DNA of 64,000 nt from contig NZ_QFYP01000001.1 in the NCBI RefSeq assembly GCF_003254505.1, positions 1,534,001-1,598,000 of the forward strand, in the 5' to 3' direction. This stretch comes from Phenylobacterium hankyongense. Lineage in GTDB: Bacteria; Pseudomonadota; Alphaproteobacteria; Caulobacterales; Caulobacteraceae. Shown here piece by piece: positions 1 to 8,751 of the stretch. The translations under genes were made by a program, and so were the position numbers. Position 1 is the stretch's first letter, and each line of letters starts with the position of its first letter. The notes beneath the pieces were generated by a model. It was given only the letters and a program-made list of their open reading frames with translations, was not told where the DNA came from and made no database searches.

Positions 1-35
1 AGGTTGCCGGCCTTTCTCGCCCCGGCTTCCCGCAC

Positions 36-1244
36 ATGACACTTTCCTTCGACGATATCCTCGCCGCTCAAGAGCGGTTGAAGGGTCATATCGAGCGCAC
101 CCCTTGCCGCCCGTCGAGGACGCTGTCGGAGATTACCGGCGCCCAGGTGTGGGTGAAGTTCGAGAACCTGCAGTTCACCGCCGCCTACAAGGAGCGCGGC
201 GCGCTCAACAAGCTCCTGCAGCTCACCGAGGCCGAGAAGAAGCGCGGCGTGATCGCGGCCTCGGCCGGCAACCACAGCCAGGGGCTGGCCTACCACGCCG
301 CGCGCCTGGGCATCCCGGTGACCATCGTCATGCCGCGCGGCACGCCGTTCGTGAAGGTGCAGCAGACCCGCGCCCACGGCGCCGACGTGGTCATCGACGG
401 CGAGGGCTACGACGAGGCCTCGGCCTTCGCCATGAAGCTGCGCGACGACCGCGACATGGTGTTCGTCCACCCCTTCAACGACCTCGACGTCATGGCCGGC
501 CAGGGCACGGTGGCGCTGGAGATGCTGGAGGACGCGCCGGACCTCGAGGTGCTGCCGATCCCGATCGGCGGCGGCGGGCTGATCGCCGGCATGGCCACGG
601 CCGCCAGGCACGTGAAGCCGGACATCCGGATCGTCGGCCTGGAGCCGGCCATGTATCCGTCGTTCACCGCCAAGATGCGCGGCGTCAACGCCGGCGCGGC
701 CACCGGCGGGGCGACCATCGCCGAGGGCATCGCCGTCAAGCAGGTGGGCGAGCTCAGCTACGCCGTCGCTCGGCCGATGATCGACGAGGTGCTGCTGATC
801 GAGGAGCCGTTCTTCGAGCGCGCGGTGGCCCTCTACTGCAACGTCGAGAAGACCGTCACCGAAGGCGCCGGCGCGGCCTCGCTGGCCGCCCTGCTCGCCT
901 ATCCGGAGCGGTTCCGGGGCAAGAAGTGCGGCCTGGTGATCACCGGCGGCAACATCGACACCCGCCTGTTGGCCTCGGTGCTCACCCGCGAGCTGGTCCG
1001 CGAGCAGCGGATCGTCAGCCTGCGGATCATCGGCGACGACCGGCCGGGCCTGCTGGCCAACGTCTCCACCATCATCGGCCAGCTGGGCGCCAACATCATC
1101 GAGGTGGCGCACAACCGCCTCGCCCTGGACGTGCCGGCCAAGGGCGCGGAATTCGACCTGATGATCGAGACCCGCGACGCCCAGCACACCCAAGAGATCA
1201 TGGACGCGCTGCGCGAGCGCGGCTATCCGCCGAGGGCTGTCTGA
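36..1244 (+). CDS. ilvA: Threonine ammonia-lyase (threonine dehydratase) with ACT domain
   Basis: This PLP enzyme deaminates threonine to 2-oxobutanoate, the first step toward isoleucine. The 402-residue protein has the PLP lysine in AYKERGA (about K52), the phosphate/substrate loop SAGNHSQG (about 76-83) and the glycine-rich PLP-phosphate loop GGGGL near 180. A single ACT domain begins near residue 330 (RIVSLRIIGDDRPGLLANV). This is the shorter one-ACT architecture, shared by biosynthetic and catabolic enzymes in alphaproteobacteria, so ilvA versus tdcB cannot be settled here. The ATG at 36 lacks a convincing Shine-Dalgarno. The next gene starts 3 bp after the stop, so the two are probably cotranscribed. 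Confidence 0.92.
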   Translation: MTLSFDDILAAQERLKGHIERTPCRPSRTLSEITGAQVWVKFENLQFTAAYKERGALNKLLQLTEAEKKRGVIAASAGNHSQGLAYHAARLGIPVTIVMPRGTPFVKVQQTRAHGADVVIDGEGYDEASAFAMKLRDDRDMVFVHPFNDLDVMAGQGTVALEMLEDAPDLEVLPIPIGGGGLIAGMATAARHVKPDIRIVGLEPAMYPSFTAKMRGVNAGAATGGATIAEGIAVKQVGELSYAVARPMIDEVLLIEEPFFERAVALYCNVEKTVTEGAGAASLAALLAYPERFRGKKCGLVITGGNIDTRLLASVLTRELVREQRIVSLRIIGDDRPGLLANVSTIIGQLGANIIEVAHNRLALDVPAKGAEFDLMIETRDAQHTQEIMDALRERGYPPRAV

Positions 1245-1247
1245 CCC

Positions 1248-1733
1248 ATGTTCCGTACCCTGACGATATTGGCCTGCGCCCTGGCGCTGGGCGCCTGCCA
1301 CAAGACCCTTCCCGACCAGAGCGCGGCGGCGAAGACCTTCCTGGCGCAGAACGCCACCCAACCGGGCGTCCACGTGCTGCCGGACGGCCTGCAGTACAAG
1401 GTGGTCCGGTCCGGGCCCGCCGACGGCCTGCGGCCGCAGCGGATGGACGAGGTCAAGGTCCACTACGAAGGCAAGCTGATCAACGGCAAGGTGTTCGACT
1501 CGTCCTACGAGCGCGGCCAGCCGGCCTCCATGCCGCTGAAGGGCCTGATCCCCGGCTGGCAGGAGGCGCTGCAACTGATGCGGCCGGGTGACGAATGGGT
1601 CCTCTATGTCCCGCCGGCGCTGGGCTATGGCGACCAGGGCGCGGGCGGCGAGATCCCGCCCGGCGCGGCGCTGATCTTCCGCATCGAGCTGATCGACGTA
1701 TTGCCCGGCGTCGGCCACATCCAGCAGGGCTGA
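1248..1733 (+). CDS. FKBP-type peptidyl-prolyl isomerase, lipoprotein
   Basis: A predicted cis-trans prolyl isomerase anchored in the cell envelope. The 161-residue product begins with a lipoprotein signal, with lipobox LGAC (lipidated Cys17). A FKBP domain follows at about 55-157, with the typical DEVKVHYEGKLINGKVFDSSY strand-loop region, the GLIPGWQEAL stretch and the PPALGYGDQG loop. It lies 3 bp after ilvA, which suggests cotranscription but no obvious functional link. It resembles Mip/FkpA proteins but lacks their long helical dimerisation domain. Confidence 0.9.
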   Translation: MFRTLTILACALALGACHKTLPDQSAAAKTFLAQNATQPGVHVLPDGLQYKVVRSGPADGLRPQRMDEVKVHYEGKLINGKVFDSSYERGQPASMPLKGLIPGWQEALQLMRPGDEWVLYVPPALGYGDQGAGGEIPPGAALIFRIELIDVLPGVGHIQQG

Positions 1734-1750
1734 TTGGCAGCAGGGCTGAT
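1722..1750 (+). repeat. 13-bp direct duplication across the FKBP stop codon
   Basis: CAGCAGGGCTGAT occurs at 1722-1734 and again at 1738-1750. The duplication copies the last codons and the stop of the FKBP gene into the short gap before the next, convergent gene. It looks like a local slippage or tandem duplication. Confidence 0.8.
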
Positions 1751-1756
1751 CCGCCG

Positions 1757-2200
1757 CTATTGGGTTTGCAGGGCGGCCGGGAACAGGTGGCGGATGTCCT
1801 TGGGCAACTGCATCATCAGCTTGCGGATCGAGTCCTTGCCCATCTGGTGCGACAGCGCCGTCAGCACGCCGCGAGTCGTCTCCGCCACGTCCAGCGGGTA
1901 GCTGGCGGGCAGCTTCTCCTCGACATGCAGCAGGAATTCCGAGGCCAGCCGCTCGCCGCTGGGACTTGCCGAGACCTTCCAGCCCTCGGTCATGAAGCCG
2001 CGCATCAGCATCGGCAGCTGGGCTGCGAAGTTCATCGCCTGGTCGGGCTCGAGGCGGTCGCGCAGGGCGTGCAGCACCGCCCGCGTCGCCTCGTAGGAGC
2101 GTTGGCGGTCCAGCGAGGCCAGTTCGGCCTCGACCTTCTTCAGCCAGAGGTTGGTCTCCTGAACCGTGGTGTCGAAGACAGGCAGACCGGTGACGCTCAT
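1757..2200 (-). CDS. DUF2267-like hypothetical protein
   Basis: A 147-residue, largely helical protein without signal peptide or membrane segment. The sequence (YEATRAVLHALRDRL, AAQLPMLMRGFMTEGW, DVAETTRGVLTALSHQM) matches the DUF2267 pattern of two helical repeats with an 'AQLP' turn. Family function is unknown. The frame stays open 150 bases further upstream, but the ATG at 2200 has a GAGGAG Shine-Dalgarno about 8 bases before it, so I start there. It is convergent with the FKBP gene. Confidence 0.78.
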   Translation of the reverse strand: MSVTGLPVFDTTVQETNLWLKKVEAELASLDRQRSYEATRAVLHALRDRLEPDQAMNFAAQLPMLMRGFMTEGWKVSASPSGERLASEFLLHVEEKLPASYPLDVAETTRGVLTALSHQMGKDSIRKLMMQLPKDIRHLFPAALQTQ

Positions 2201-2324
2201 GGAGCAGCTCCTCGTCCGGTGTGACGTCCTGCCAACCCGCGGCGGCGCCGTGCGTTCCGCCCGGGGGGCCAAATGTCGTCCGGCAGACCCAAACGACTTC
2301 GGGAACGCGGTCGCCCCGCCCCGC

Positions 2325-2795
2325 CTACAGCGCGCGGCGCATCCCGGCATGGCTCCGCTCGAAACCGAGGCGCTCGTAGAAGCGCTGGGCGTCGGTGCGG
2401 CTCGCGTGGGTGAACAGCTCGACGAAGCGGCAGCCGCGACGGCGGGCCTCGTCCATCGCCCATTCGATCATCGTGGCGCCCAGGCCCTGGCCGCGCCGGC
2501 CGGAGTTCACCCGCACCGCCTCGATCAGCGCCAGCTCCGCCCCCCGGTTGGAGAGCCCGGGGATGAAGGTCATCTGCAGCGTCCCCACCACCGCGCCCGA
2601 GGCGTCCTCGGCGACCGCCAGCAGGTTGCGGGGATCGGCGTCGATCTTCGCGAACGCCGCGAGGTAGGCCGGCAGCGGCGGGTCGCTCGCCCGTTCGCGG
2701 CTGGCGCCCAGATGGTCGTCGGCCAGCAGGGCGACGATGGCGGCCACGTCGTCGCGCCGCGCCTCGCGCAAGGTGATCGGTGCGATGCTCGGCAT
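2325..2795 (-). CDS. GNAT-family N-acetyltransferase
   Basis: A 156-residue acetyltransferase of unknown substrate. The acetyl-CoA binding motif A is visible as VNSGRRGQGLGATMIEWA (about 95-112), followed by FVELFTHASRTDAQRFYERLGF, the usual strand and C-terminal 'FYERLGF' turn. The frame is open far upstream, but the ATG at 2795, preceded by GGGAGG, gives the normal family length. It is divergent from argE, sharing a gap of about 90 bp. Confidence 0.85.
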   Translation of the reverse strand: MPSIAPITLREARRDDVAAIVALLADDHLGASRERASDPPLPAYLAAFAKIDADPRNLLAVAEDASGAVVGTLQMTFIPGLSNRGAELALIEAVRVNSGRRGQGLGATMIEWAMDEARRRGCRFVELFTHASRTDAQRFYERLGFERSHAGMRRAL

Positions 2796-2885
2796 CTGGA
2801 GCCTCCCGGCGGCGATCTTCCCCACCGACCTAGCACATGGCGCTTTCCTTTGAGGCCTGGACGACGCGGGTCTATGCCATGCGCC

Positions 2886-4058
2886 ATGGCCGAAGACCTG
2901 ACGCCCGCCGCCCTCGACATCCTGCAGACCCTGGTGGCCTTCGACACCACGTCGCGGCTGTCGAACCTCGAACTGATCGCGTGGGTCGAGGCCTACCTCG
3001 ACGGCCACGGGGTCCCGCACCGCCGGGTGCCGAACGCCGACGGCCGCAAATCCAACCTGATCGCCACCGTCGGGCCGGCGGTCGAAGGCGGCGTGGTGCT
3101 GTCCGGCCACACCGACGTGGTGCCGGTGGACGGCCAGCCGTGGACCTCGGACCCGTTCACCGTCACCGAGCGCGACGGGCGGCTCTATGGCCGCGGGACC
3201 TGCGACATGAAGGGCTTCCTGGCCCTAGCGCTGGCCGCCGTGCCGGGTCTGAAGGCCGCCGATCCGAAGCGGCCGGTGCACCTGGCCCTCTCCTACGACG
3301 AGGAGATCGGCTGCCTGGGCGCGCCCTCGATGATCGAGGTGATCGCCCGCGAATTCCCGAGGCCCGCGCTGGTGGTGGTCGGCGAACCCACCGACATGGT
3401 GGCGGTGAACGGCCACAAGGGGATCGCCACCTTCACGGTGACCGTCAACGGCCACGAGGCCCACTCCAGCCAGACCCAGCTCGGCGTCTCGGCGATCATG
3501 GAGGCCGTGCCGCTGATGGCCTCGCTGCGGGCGCTGGCCGAGCGGCTGGAGCACGACGCCGACCCGGCCTCGCCGTTCACGCCCAAGGGCGCGACCCTGA
3601 CCATCGGGGTGGTGCACGGCGGCACCGCCGGCAACATCCTGGCCCGCGAGTGCCAGTTCCTGTTCGACCTGCGCTGTCCGCCGGGACTGGATCCGGACGC
3701 GATCCTGGCGCCCTTCCTCGCCCAGGCGCAGACGCTGAACCAGGCGCTGAAGGCGCGCTCGCCGGACGCGGGCGTCACGGTTCAGCGGCGCTCCAGCACC
3801 CCGCCGCTGTCGCCGGAGCCGAATGGCGTCGCGGAGGCCTTCGCCCGCCGCCTGGCCGGCGACAACGGACCCGCCCGCGCGGTGGCCTTCGCCGCCGAGG
3901 CCGGGCAGTTCCAGGAGGCCGGCTTCTCCACGGTGATCTGCGGGCCCGGCTCCATCGAGCAGGCGCACCAGGCCGACGAGTTCGTCGAGCTCTCTCAGAT
4001 GCAGCGCGGCGCGGCCTTCATGGGTCGACTGATCGAGTGGGCCGCCGCCGGCGAATGA
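2886..4058 (+). CDS. argE: Acetylornithine deacetylase
   Basis: A zinc-dependent M20 peptidase-fold enzyme that hydrolyses N-acetylornithine in arginine synthesis. Metal and catalytic motifs are in order: SGHTDVVPVDG, YGRGTCDMKGF (bridging Asp) and SYDEEIGCLGA (general-base and metal Glu pair), with the dimerisation domain opening at NGHEAHSSQ. Length from the ATG at 2886 is 390 residues, normal for ArgE; an in-frame ATG at 2874 is also possible, and neither has a strong Shine-Dalgarno. The last 41 bp overlap the end of the convergent glycosyltransferase gene. Confidence 0.9.
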   Translation: MAEDLTPAALDILQTLVAFDTTSRLSNLELIAWVEAYLDGHGVPHRRVPNADGRKSNLIATVGPAVEGGVVLSGHTDVVPVDGQPWTSDPFTVTERDGRLYGRGTCDMKGFLALALAAVPGLKAADPKRPVHLALSYDEEIGCLGAPSMIEVIAREFPRPALVVVGEPTDMVAVNGHKGIATFTVTVNGHEAHSSQTQLGVSAIMEAVPLMASLRALAERLEHDADPASPFTPKGATLTIGVVHGGTAGNILARECQFLFDLRCPPGLDPDAILAPFLAQAQTLNQALKARSPDAGVTVQRRSSTPPLSPEPNGVAEAFARRLAGDNGPARAVAFAAEAGQFQEAGFSTVICGPGSIEQAHQADEFVELSQMQRGAAFMGRLIEWAAAGE

Positions 4059-5055
4059 CCACCCGGCGCTGGAACAGGTCGAGCGGGTTCCAGGTCATGG
4101 TCCGGGCGATCGCCCACGAGCCCACCGTGCGTTGCGCCTGGGCTTCGCGGCGGGCCTCCAGCGCGATCCGCAGGCCGCTTACCCCGGCCTTCAGCCCCCG
4201 CCAGGGCGCCGCCAGCTCGCCGCGCGTGGCGTGGCGGGCGAACAGCAGGGCGGTGGCGGCCACGTGCAGCGGCAGGGTCAGCCAGAACAGCACCGGCGGG
4301 GTGTTCTTGACGAACACCCACAGGCGATTGCGCGTGCCGTGGAAGACCGCGAAGTCGGAGCGCGGGCCGCCCGACGAGGCCGAGCCCACGTGCCGCACCA
4401 CGGCGTCGGGGACGATCAGCGTCGGCTCGCCGCGCAGCTGCAGGCGGTAGCCGAGGTCGACGTCCTCGCAGTAGCAGAACAGCCGCTCGTCGAAGCCGCC
4501 CATCTCCAGGAACAGCGCCCGGTCGATCAGCATGGCCCCGCCGCAGGCCGAGAACGCCTCGCCGGGCGCCATCGGCCCGGGGTCCTTCTGCAGGTAGCCG
4601 CCGCGGAACGGAAAGCCCGCCGCCGCCATCACGTCGCCGAGGCCGTCGAGCCGGCCGGGGTCCTCGGCCAGCAGTTGCCGCGAGCCGAAGGTGTGGACGC
4701 CGGGGTTGGCCTCGGCCGCCGCCAGCAGGCGCGCCAGCCAGTCGGGCTCGGCGAAGGCGTCGGGGTTGATCAGCGCCAGCCATTGGCCGCGCCCGCGCCG
4801 CGCGCCCTGGTTCACCGCCGCCGCGAAGCCCAGGTTCTCAGTGTTGGCGATGAAGGTCAGCGTCGGGTCGGCCTGCGCCGCGGCCTGGGCGGCGCCGTCG
4901 CTGGAAGCGTTGTCGACCAGGATGACCTCGGTCCCGCGGAGCGTCTGGGCCTTCAGGGCCGCCAGGCACTGCGCCAGCAGCGGACCGCTCTCATAGGCGA
5001 CCACGACCACGCTGACGCGCGGAGGAGGCTTGTCATTCGCGCCGACCCGCGCCAT
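4018..5055 (-). CDS. Family 2 glycosyltransferase (rhamnosyltransferase-like)
   Basis: A GT-A fold sugar transferase of 345 residues, probably acting at the inner face of the membrane on surface polysaccharide. The N-terminal nucleotide-sugar half shows VSVVVVAYESG, EVILVDNASSDG, NTENLGFAAAVNQG and ALINPDA, the usual WbbL/RfbN-like signature. FDERLFCYCEDVDLGYRL carries the acidic catalytic-base region. A hydrophobic patch at about 255-275 (VLFWLTLPLHVAATALLFA) may dip into the membrane. The neighbouring rfbC makes a dTDP-rhamnose precursor, which suggests, without proving, rhamnose as donor. Confidence 0.86.
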   Translation of the reverse strand: MARVGANDKPPPRVSVVVVAYESGPLLAQCLAALKAQTLRGTEVILVDNASSDGAAQAAAQADPTLTFIANTENLGFAAAVNQGARRGRGQWLALINPDAFAEPDWLARLLAAAEANPGVHTFGSRQLLAEDPGRLDGLGDVMAAAGFPFRGGYLQKDPGPMAPGEAFSACGGAMLIDRALFLEMGGFDERLFCYCEDVDLGYRLQLRGEPTLIVPDAVVRHVGSASSGGPRSDFAVFHGTRNRLWVFVKNTPPVLFWLTLPLHVAATALLFARHATRGELAAPWRGLKAGVSGLRIALEARREAQAQRTVGSWAIARTMTWNPLDLFQRRVVIRRRRPTRSVDP

Positions 5056-5085
5056 CCGAAGGGCTGCTCCTCATCCTGGGCCGAC

Positions 5086-5640
5086 ATGACGACGATCACG
5101 CCACTGGCGCTTCCCGAGGTCCTGCTTATCACGCCCCGCCGCCATGGCGATGCCCGCGGCTGGTTCGCCGAGACCTGGAGCCGCCGGAGCCTGGCGGAGG
5201 CCGGCGTCGACGCCGACTTCGTGCAGGACAACCAGGCCTACAACGCCCGCAAGGGCACCGTGCGCGGCCTGCACTTCCAGCAGGCGCCGCATCCGCAGGC
5301 CAAGCTGGTGCGGGTGGTGCGCGGCGCGATCTACGACGTGGCGGTGGACGTGCGCCCCGGCTCGCCGACCTTCGGCCGCTGGGTGGGGGCCGAGCTCACC
5401 GCGGCGGGCGGCGAGCAGCTGTTCGTGCCGCGCGGATTCGCCCACGGCTACTGCACCCTCACCGATGACTGCGAGCTGTTCTACAAGGTCGACGGCCTCT
5501 ACGCCCCGCAGACCGAGGGCGGCGTGGCGTGGAACGACCCCGACCTCGCCATCGACTGGCCGCTGGCCGGCGAGCCGGTGCTGTCCGACAAGGACCAGGC
5601 GCTGCCGACCCTCAAGGACATGCCGCAGGCGAAATTCTGA
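5086..5640 (+). CDS. rfbC: dTDP-4-dehydrorhamnose 3,5-epimerase
   Basis: A cupin-fold epimerase converting dTDP-4-keto-6-deoxyglucose to its L-lyxo form during dTDP-L-rhamnose synthesis. The 184-residue length and motifs are standard: DARGWFAETW, FVQDNQAYN, KGTVRGLHFQ (catalytic His), KLVRVVRGAIYDVAVD and FVPRGFAHGYCTL. The ATG at 5086 is the family start; a longer open frame upstream is antisense to the glycosyltransferase. No rfbA, rfbB or rfbD is in the window. It is divergent from the GT2 gene, starting 30 bp away. Confidence 0.93.
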   Translation: MTTITPLALPEVLLITPRRHGDARGWFAETWSRRSLAEAGVDADFVQDNQAYNARKGTVRGLHFQQAPHPQAKLVRVVRGAIYDVAVDVRPGSPTFGRWVGAELTAAGGEQLFVPRGFAHGYCTLTDDCELFYKVDGLYAPQTEGGVAWNDPDLAIDWPLAGEPVLSDKDQALPTLKDMPQAKF

Positions 5641-5692
5641 TGGGTGTCGGGCGCGAGCCCGACGCATGACAGGTCGCGCTAACCCGCTCCCA

Positions 5693-5804
5693 GTCATCCC
5701 CGCGAAAGCGGGGACCCAGGTGTTTATGTTCTCGACCGGTGATCCAGGTGCGGTCCGTCGACGGTGACGCAAAAGCCTGGGTCCCCGCTTTCGCGGGGAT
5801 GAGC
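5693..5804. repeat. REP-like inverted pair in convergent gap
   Basis: The 206-bp gap between rfbC and queG holds GTCATCCCCGCGAAAGCGGG... (5693-5720) and its reverse complement (5776-5803), each arm itself a GC hairpin (CCCCGC/GCGGGG). Before them TCGGGC/GCCCGA forms another small hairpin (about 5648-5663). A third palindrome (TCATCCC...GGGATG, about 5834-5858) runs into the end of queG. No T-tract follows any stem, so these are REP-type elements rather than clear terminators. Confidence 0.85.
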
Positions 5805-5846
5805 GGATTTGGGGGCGGATACCCTCAGCAACGCCTCATCCCACGC

Positions 5847-6998
5847 TTACGCGGGATGGCCTTCTCCCACGGGGACGTCGGACCATTCCGCGCGAACCTG
5901 CTCGTCCGTCTCTGACGGCGCCCGCTCCGCCCGCAACGCCTCGAACGGCTCCGCGTCCAGCAGCCGCGACAGCGCCCACACCGCCGCGCCGCGGACCAGG
6001 GGCGCGGGATCGTCCAAGAGCCGGCGCGCCTCGGCCGCCAGGGCCGGCTCGGCGGAGTTGCCGATGGCGTAGAGCACGTTGCGCAGGAAGCGGTCGCGGC
6101 CGATGCGCTTGATCGGGCTCTTGGAGAACAGGGCGCGGAACGCCGGATCGTCCAACCGCGAGAGCTCGGCCAGCGAGGGCGCCCGCAACGCCTCGCGGGC
6201 GTGCAGCTTCTGCTCGGCCGACTGTTGGGCGAACTTGTTCCACGGGCAGACCGCCAGGCAGTCGTCGCAGCCGTAGATCCGATTGCCGAGCGCGGCGCGG
6301 AATTCGGGCGGGATCGGGCCCTTCAGCTCGATGGTCAGGTAGGAGATGCAGCGCCGGGCATCGAGCTGGAAGGGCGCGGGAAAGGCCTGGGTTGGGCAGA
6401 CCTCCAGACAGGCGGTGCAGCTGCCGCAATGGACGGCCTCGACCGGGTCCGGCGTCAGGTCGAGCGTGGTCAGGATCGAGCCGAGGAACAGCCAGGAGCC
6501 GAACTCGCGGCTGACCAGGTTGGTGTGGCGGCCCTGCCAGCCGAGGCCCGCGCGCTCGGCCAGGGGCTTTTCCAGCAGCGGCGCGGTGTCGACGAACACC
6601 TTCAGCTGCCCCCCGAACCGGGCCTGCAGCCAGCCGCCCAGCTGCTTCAGCCGGCCCTTGATCAGCTCGTGGTAGTCGTCGCCCTGGGCGTAGACGCTGA
6701 TCGCCGCCCGCGTCGGCTGCTCGAGGATCGCCAGCGGATCGGCGTCGGGGCCGTAGTTCATGCCCAGCACGACGGCCGAGCGGGCCTCGGTCCACATGGC
6801 CCGCGGGTGCGCCCGGCGTTCGGCGGTCTCGGCCATCCAGCCCATCTCGCCGTGGCGACCGGCGTCGATGAATTCGGCGAGCCGGCCGGCGGCTGGCCAG
6901 GCGGCGTCGAGATCGGTGAAGCGGCAAAGGTCGAAGCCGAGGGCCTTGGCCTCGGCGCGGATCAGGTCTTCAGGTCGTTCAGAAGTCGAGATCGTCAT
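5847..6998 (-). CDS. queG: Epoxyqueuosine reductase
   Basis: The last enzyme of queuosine tRNA modification, reducing epoxyqueuosine with cobalamin and two [4Fe-4S] clusters. The 383-residue protein shows the N-terminal DUF1730 region, then ferredoxin-type motifs [16 protein letters not shown] and [13 protein letters not shown], and a C-terminal HEAT-like repeat ([38 protein letters not shown]). The start ATG at 6998 overlaps the end of the upstream GST gene by 20 bp, so the two are cotranscribed. Confidence 0.94.
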   Translation of the reverse strand: MTISTSERPEDLIRAEAKALGFDLCRFTDLDAAWPAAGRLAEFIDAGRHGEMGWMAETAERRAHPRAMWTEARSAVVLGMNYGPDADPLAILEQPTRAAISVYAQGDDYHELIKGRLKQLGGWLQARFGGQLKVFVDTAPLLEKPLAERAGLGWQGRHTNLVSREFGSWLFLGSILTTLDLTPDPVEAVHCGSCTACLEVCPTQAFPAPFQLDARRCISYLTIELKGPIPPEFRAALGNRIYGCDDCLAVCPWNKFAQQSAEQKLHAREALRAPSLAELSRLDDPAFRALFSKSPIKRIGRDRFLRNVLYAIGNSAEPALAAEARRLLDDPAPLVRGAAVWALSRLLDAEPFEALRAERAPSETDEQVRAEWSDVPVGEGHPA

Positions 6999-7665
6999 AT
7001 TGCTTGGCGGGCGTCAGGCCCGGCCAGCGGTCCAGCAGCAGCGGCCGGAAACACGGCCGGGATTTCAGCTTCATGTACCAGGTCTTCACGGCAGGGAAGT
7101 CGGCCCAGGGCACGTCGCCGAAATAGTCGATCACCGACAGATGGGCGGCGGCGGCGAAATCCGCCAGGGAGAGCCGCTTGCCGGCCAGCCACTCGCGGTC
7201 CTGCAGCAGCTTGTCGATGTAGAACAGGTGGTTCTTCAGGCCCTCGCGGCCCTGGCGCAGGTTGGCCAGCTCCGGGGCGCCCAGGCCTAGCAGCCGCTTC
7301 TCCATCTTCTCGTGCAGGATGTAGCCGCCGGCCTCGAACTCGAACTTGCGGTCGAACCACTGCAGCAGGCGGCGCGCCTCCGCTCGTTCGGCCGGCTCGC
7401 GGCCGAGCAGGGCGGGCTCGGGGGCGCTCTCCTCCAGGTGGTCGAGGATGGCGCGGCTCTCGCAGAGCACCAGCTGCGCCTCGCCGCGGGTCTCCACCAG
7501 CACCGGCGTCAGGCCCGACGGATTGAGCGCGGTCAGCTCCTTCGGCCGTTCCCAGTAGCGCACCTGCACGTCGGTGAACGGCAGCCGCTTCTCGCCCAGC
7601 ACCAGGCGCACCTGGCGCGAGGCGGGATCGAGCGGGAAGTGGTGAAGGGTGCGTTCGACGCTCAT
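6979..7665 (-). CDS. Glutathione S-transferase family protein
   Basis: A cytosolic GST-fold protein of 228 residues with an N-terminal thioredoxin-like domain ([33 protein letters not shown] with cis-Pro; [11 protein letters not shown]) and an all-helical C-terminal domain containing the [19 protein letters not shown] capping motif. The substrate is unknown. The ATG at 7665 gives the usual family N-terminus; the frame is open 60 bases further. It overlaps queG, a neighbour pairing without clear mechanistic meaning. Confidence 0.88.
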   Translation of the reverse strand: MSVERTLHHFPLDPASRQVRLVLGEKRLPFTDVQVRYWERPKELTALNPSGLTPVLVETRGEAQLVLCESRAILDHLEESAPEPALLGREPAERAEARRLLQWFDRKFEFEAGGYILHEKMEKRLLGLGAPELANLRQGREGLKNHLFYIDKLLQDREWLAGKRLSLADFAAAAHLSVIDYFGDVPWADFPAVKTWYMKLKSRPCFRPLLLDRWPGLTPAKQYDDLDF

Positions 7666-7752
7666 GTCCGGGCTAACGCGCGAGTTGCGTGGGGGATTCG
7701 CCGGGGCGAATCGGCTGGGCCCCAACAGACGCCTGAGCCCTTAAGGGCGCGT

Positions 7753-8697
7753 TTACTGCGCCTGCGCGCGGGCGGCTTCGGCGAAGGCGCCGCCGTGCGG
7801 CTCGGCCCGACCGCGGGGGTCGGCGTGGATGATGATGTCCGCCGAAGGGAACACCTCCAGCAGCCGCTTCTCCGCCGCCACGATCACCTCGTGCGCCGAT
7901 TCCAGCGTCAGCTCGGGGTCGAGGTCGACGTGCATCTGCATGTGGATGAACGGGCCGGAGGCGCGGGTGCGCAGCTGGTGGACGTCGGTGAGCCGGCGGT
8001 CCTGGGTCATCAGCTGGACGATGGTGGCGCGGGCCTCGTCCGAAAGCTCGTGGTCCATCAGCTGGCCCGAGGCCTCGCGGAACACGCCGACCGCGCCCCA
8101 CAGCAGCAGGGCGGCGACGATCAGGGCGGAGATGGCGTCGAGCCCGTTCAGCCCCAGCCAGGCCGAGGCGCCGATGCCGGCGAGGGCGATTACGTTGGAG
8201 GCCAGGTCCGAGGCGTAGTGGGCGCGGTCGCCGGAGACCGCCACCGAGGAGGTCTGCCGCAGCACCCGGGTCTGGGCGACGATCAGGAGGCCGGTGAGGG
8301 CGGTGGAGACCAGCATCACCACGATCGCCCAGCCCTCCGACTTCAGCGGCTGCGGTTCGAGCAGGTGGCCGACGGCTTCGCGGGCGATCAGGGCGGCGGA
8401 GGCGAACACCAGACCCCCCTGCACCAGGCTGGCGAAGGCCTCGGCCTTGCCGTGGCCGAAGCGGTGCTCGGCGTCCGGCGGCGCCACCGCGTAGCGGACC
8501 GCGAAGAAAGTGGCGAGCGAGGCGACCAGGTCGAGGCCGGAATCCGCCATCGAGGCCAGCAGGGCCACGGAGCCGGACGCCAGCCAGGCGGCGACCTTGA
8601 TGGTCACCAGGATGGTGGCGGTGGCCACCGACAGCAGGGTCACCCGCCGGGTCAGCGCCGCGGTCTCCGCCGCGGCCATGCCATGTATCGTGCTCAT
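7753..8697 (-). CDS. Cation diffusion facilitator (FieF-like divalent metal transporter)
   Basis: An inner-membrane proton antiporter exporting Zn, Fe or similar ions. The 314-residue protein has about six transmembrane helices; the metal site appears as DSGLD in helix II and the HYASD motif in helix V, the pattern of zinc-capable FieF/YiiP transporters. HRFGHGKAEAF lies between. The cytosolic C-terminal domain has the HMQMHVDLD and DIIIHADP strands. It is separated by about 90 bp from the GST gene, with no metal regulator nearby. Confidence 0.92.
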   Translation of the reverse strand: MSTIHGMAAAETAALTRRVTLLSVATATILVTIKVAAWLASGSVALLASMADSGLDLVASLATFFAVRYAVAPPDAEHRFGHGKAEAFASLVQGGLVFASAALIAREAVGHLLEPQPLKSEGWAIVVMLVSTALTGLLIVAQTRVLRQTSSVAVSGDRAHYASDLASNVIALAGIGASAWLGLNGLDAISALIVAALLLWGAVGVFREASGQLMDHELSDEARATIVQLMTQDRRLTDVHQLRTRASGPFIHMQMHVDLDPELTLESAHEVIVAAEKRLLEVFPSADIIIHADPRGRAEPHGGAFAEAARAQAQ

Positions 8698-8751
8698 CGG
8701 GCCGGAAGTTAGCGCCGCCGAAGCCCCAGGCCAGCGCGAACGACTCTCAGC

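Noticed and set aside
2166..2885. N-terminal extension of ArgE over the DUF2267 and GNAT genes
   Set aside because: The added 240 residues are antisense-looking low-complexity; ArgE from 2886 has the normal length and motifs.
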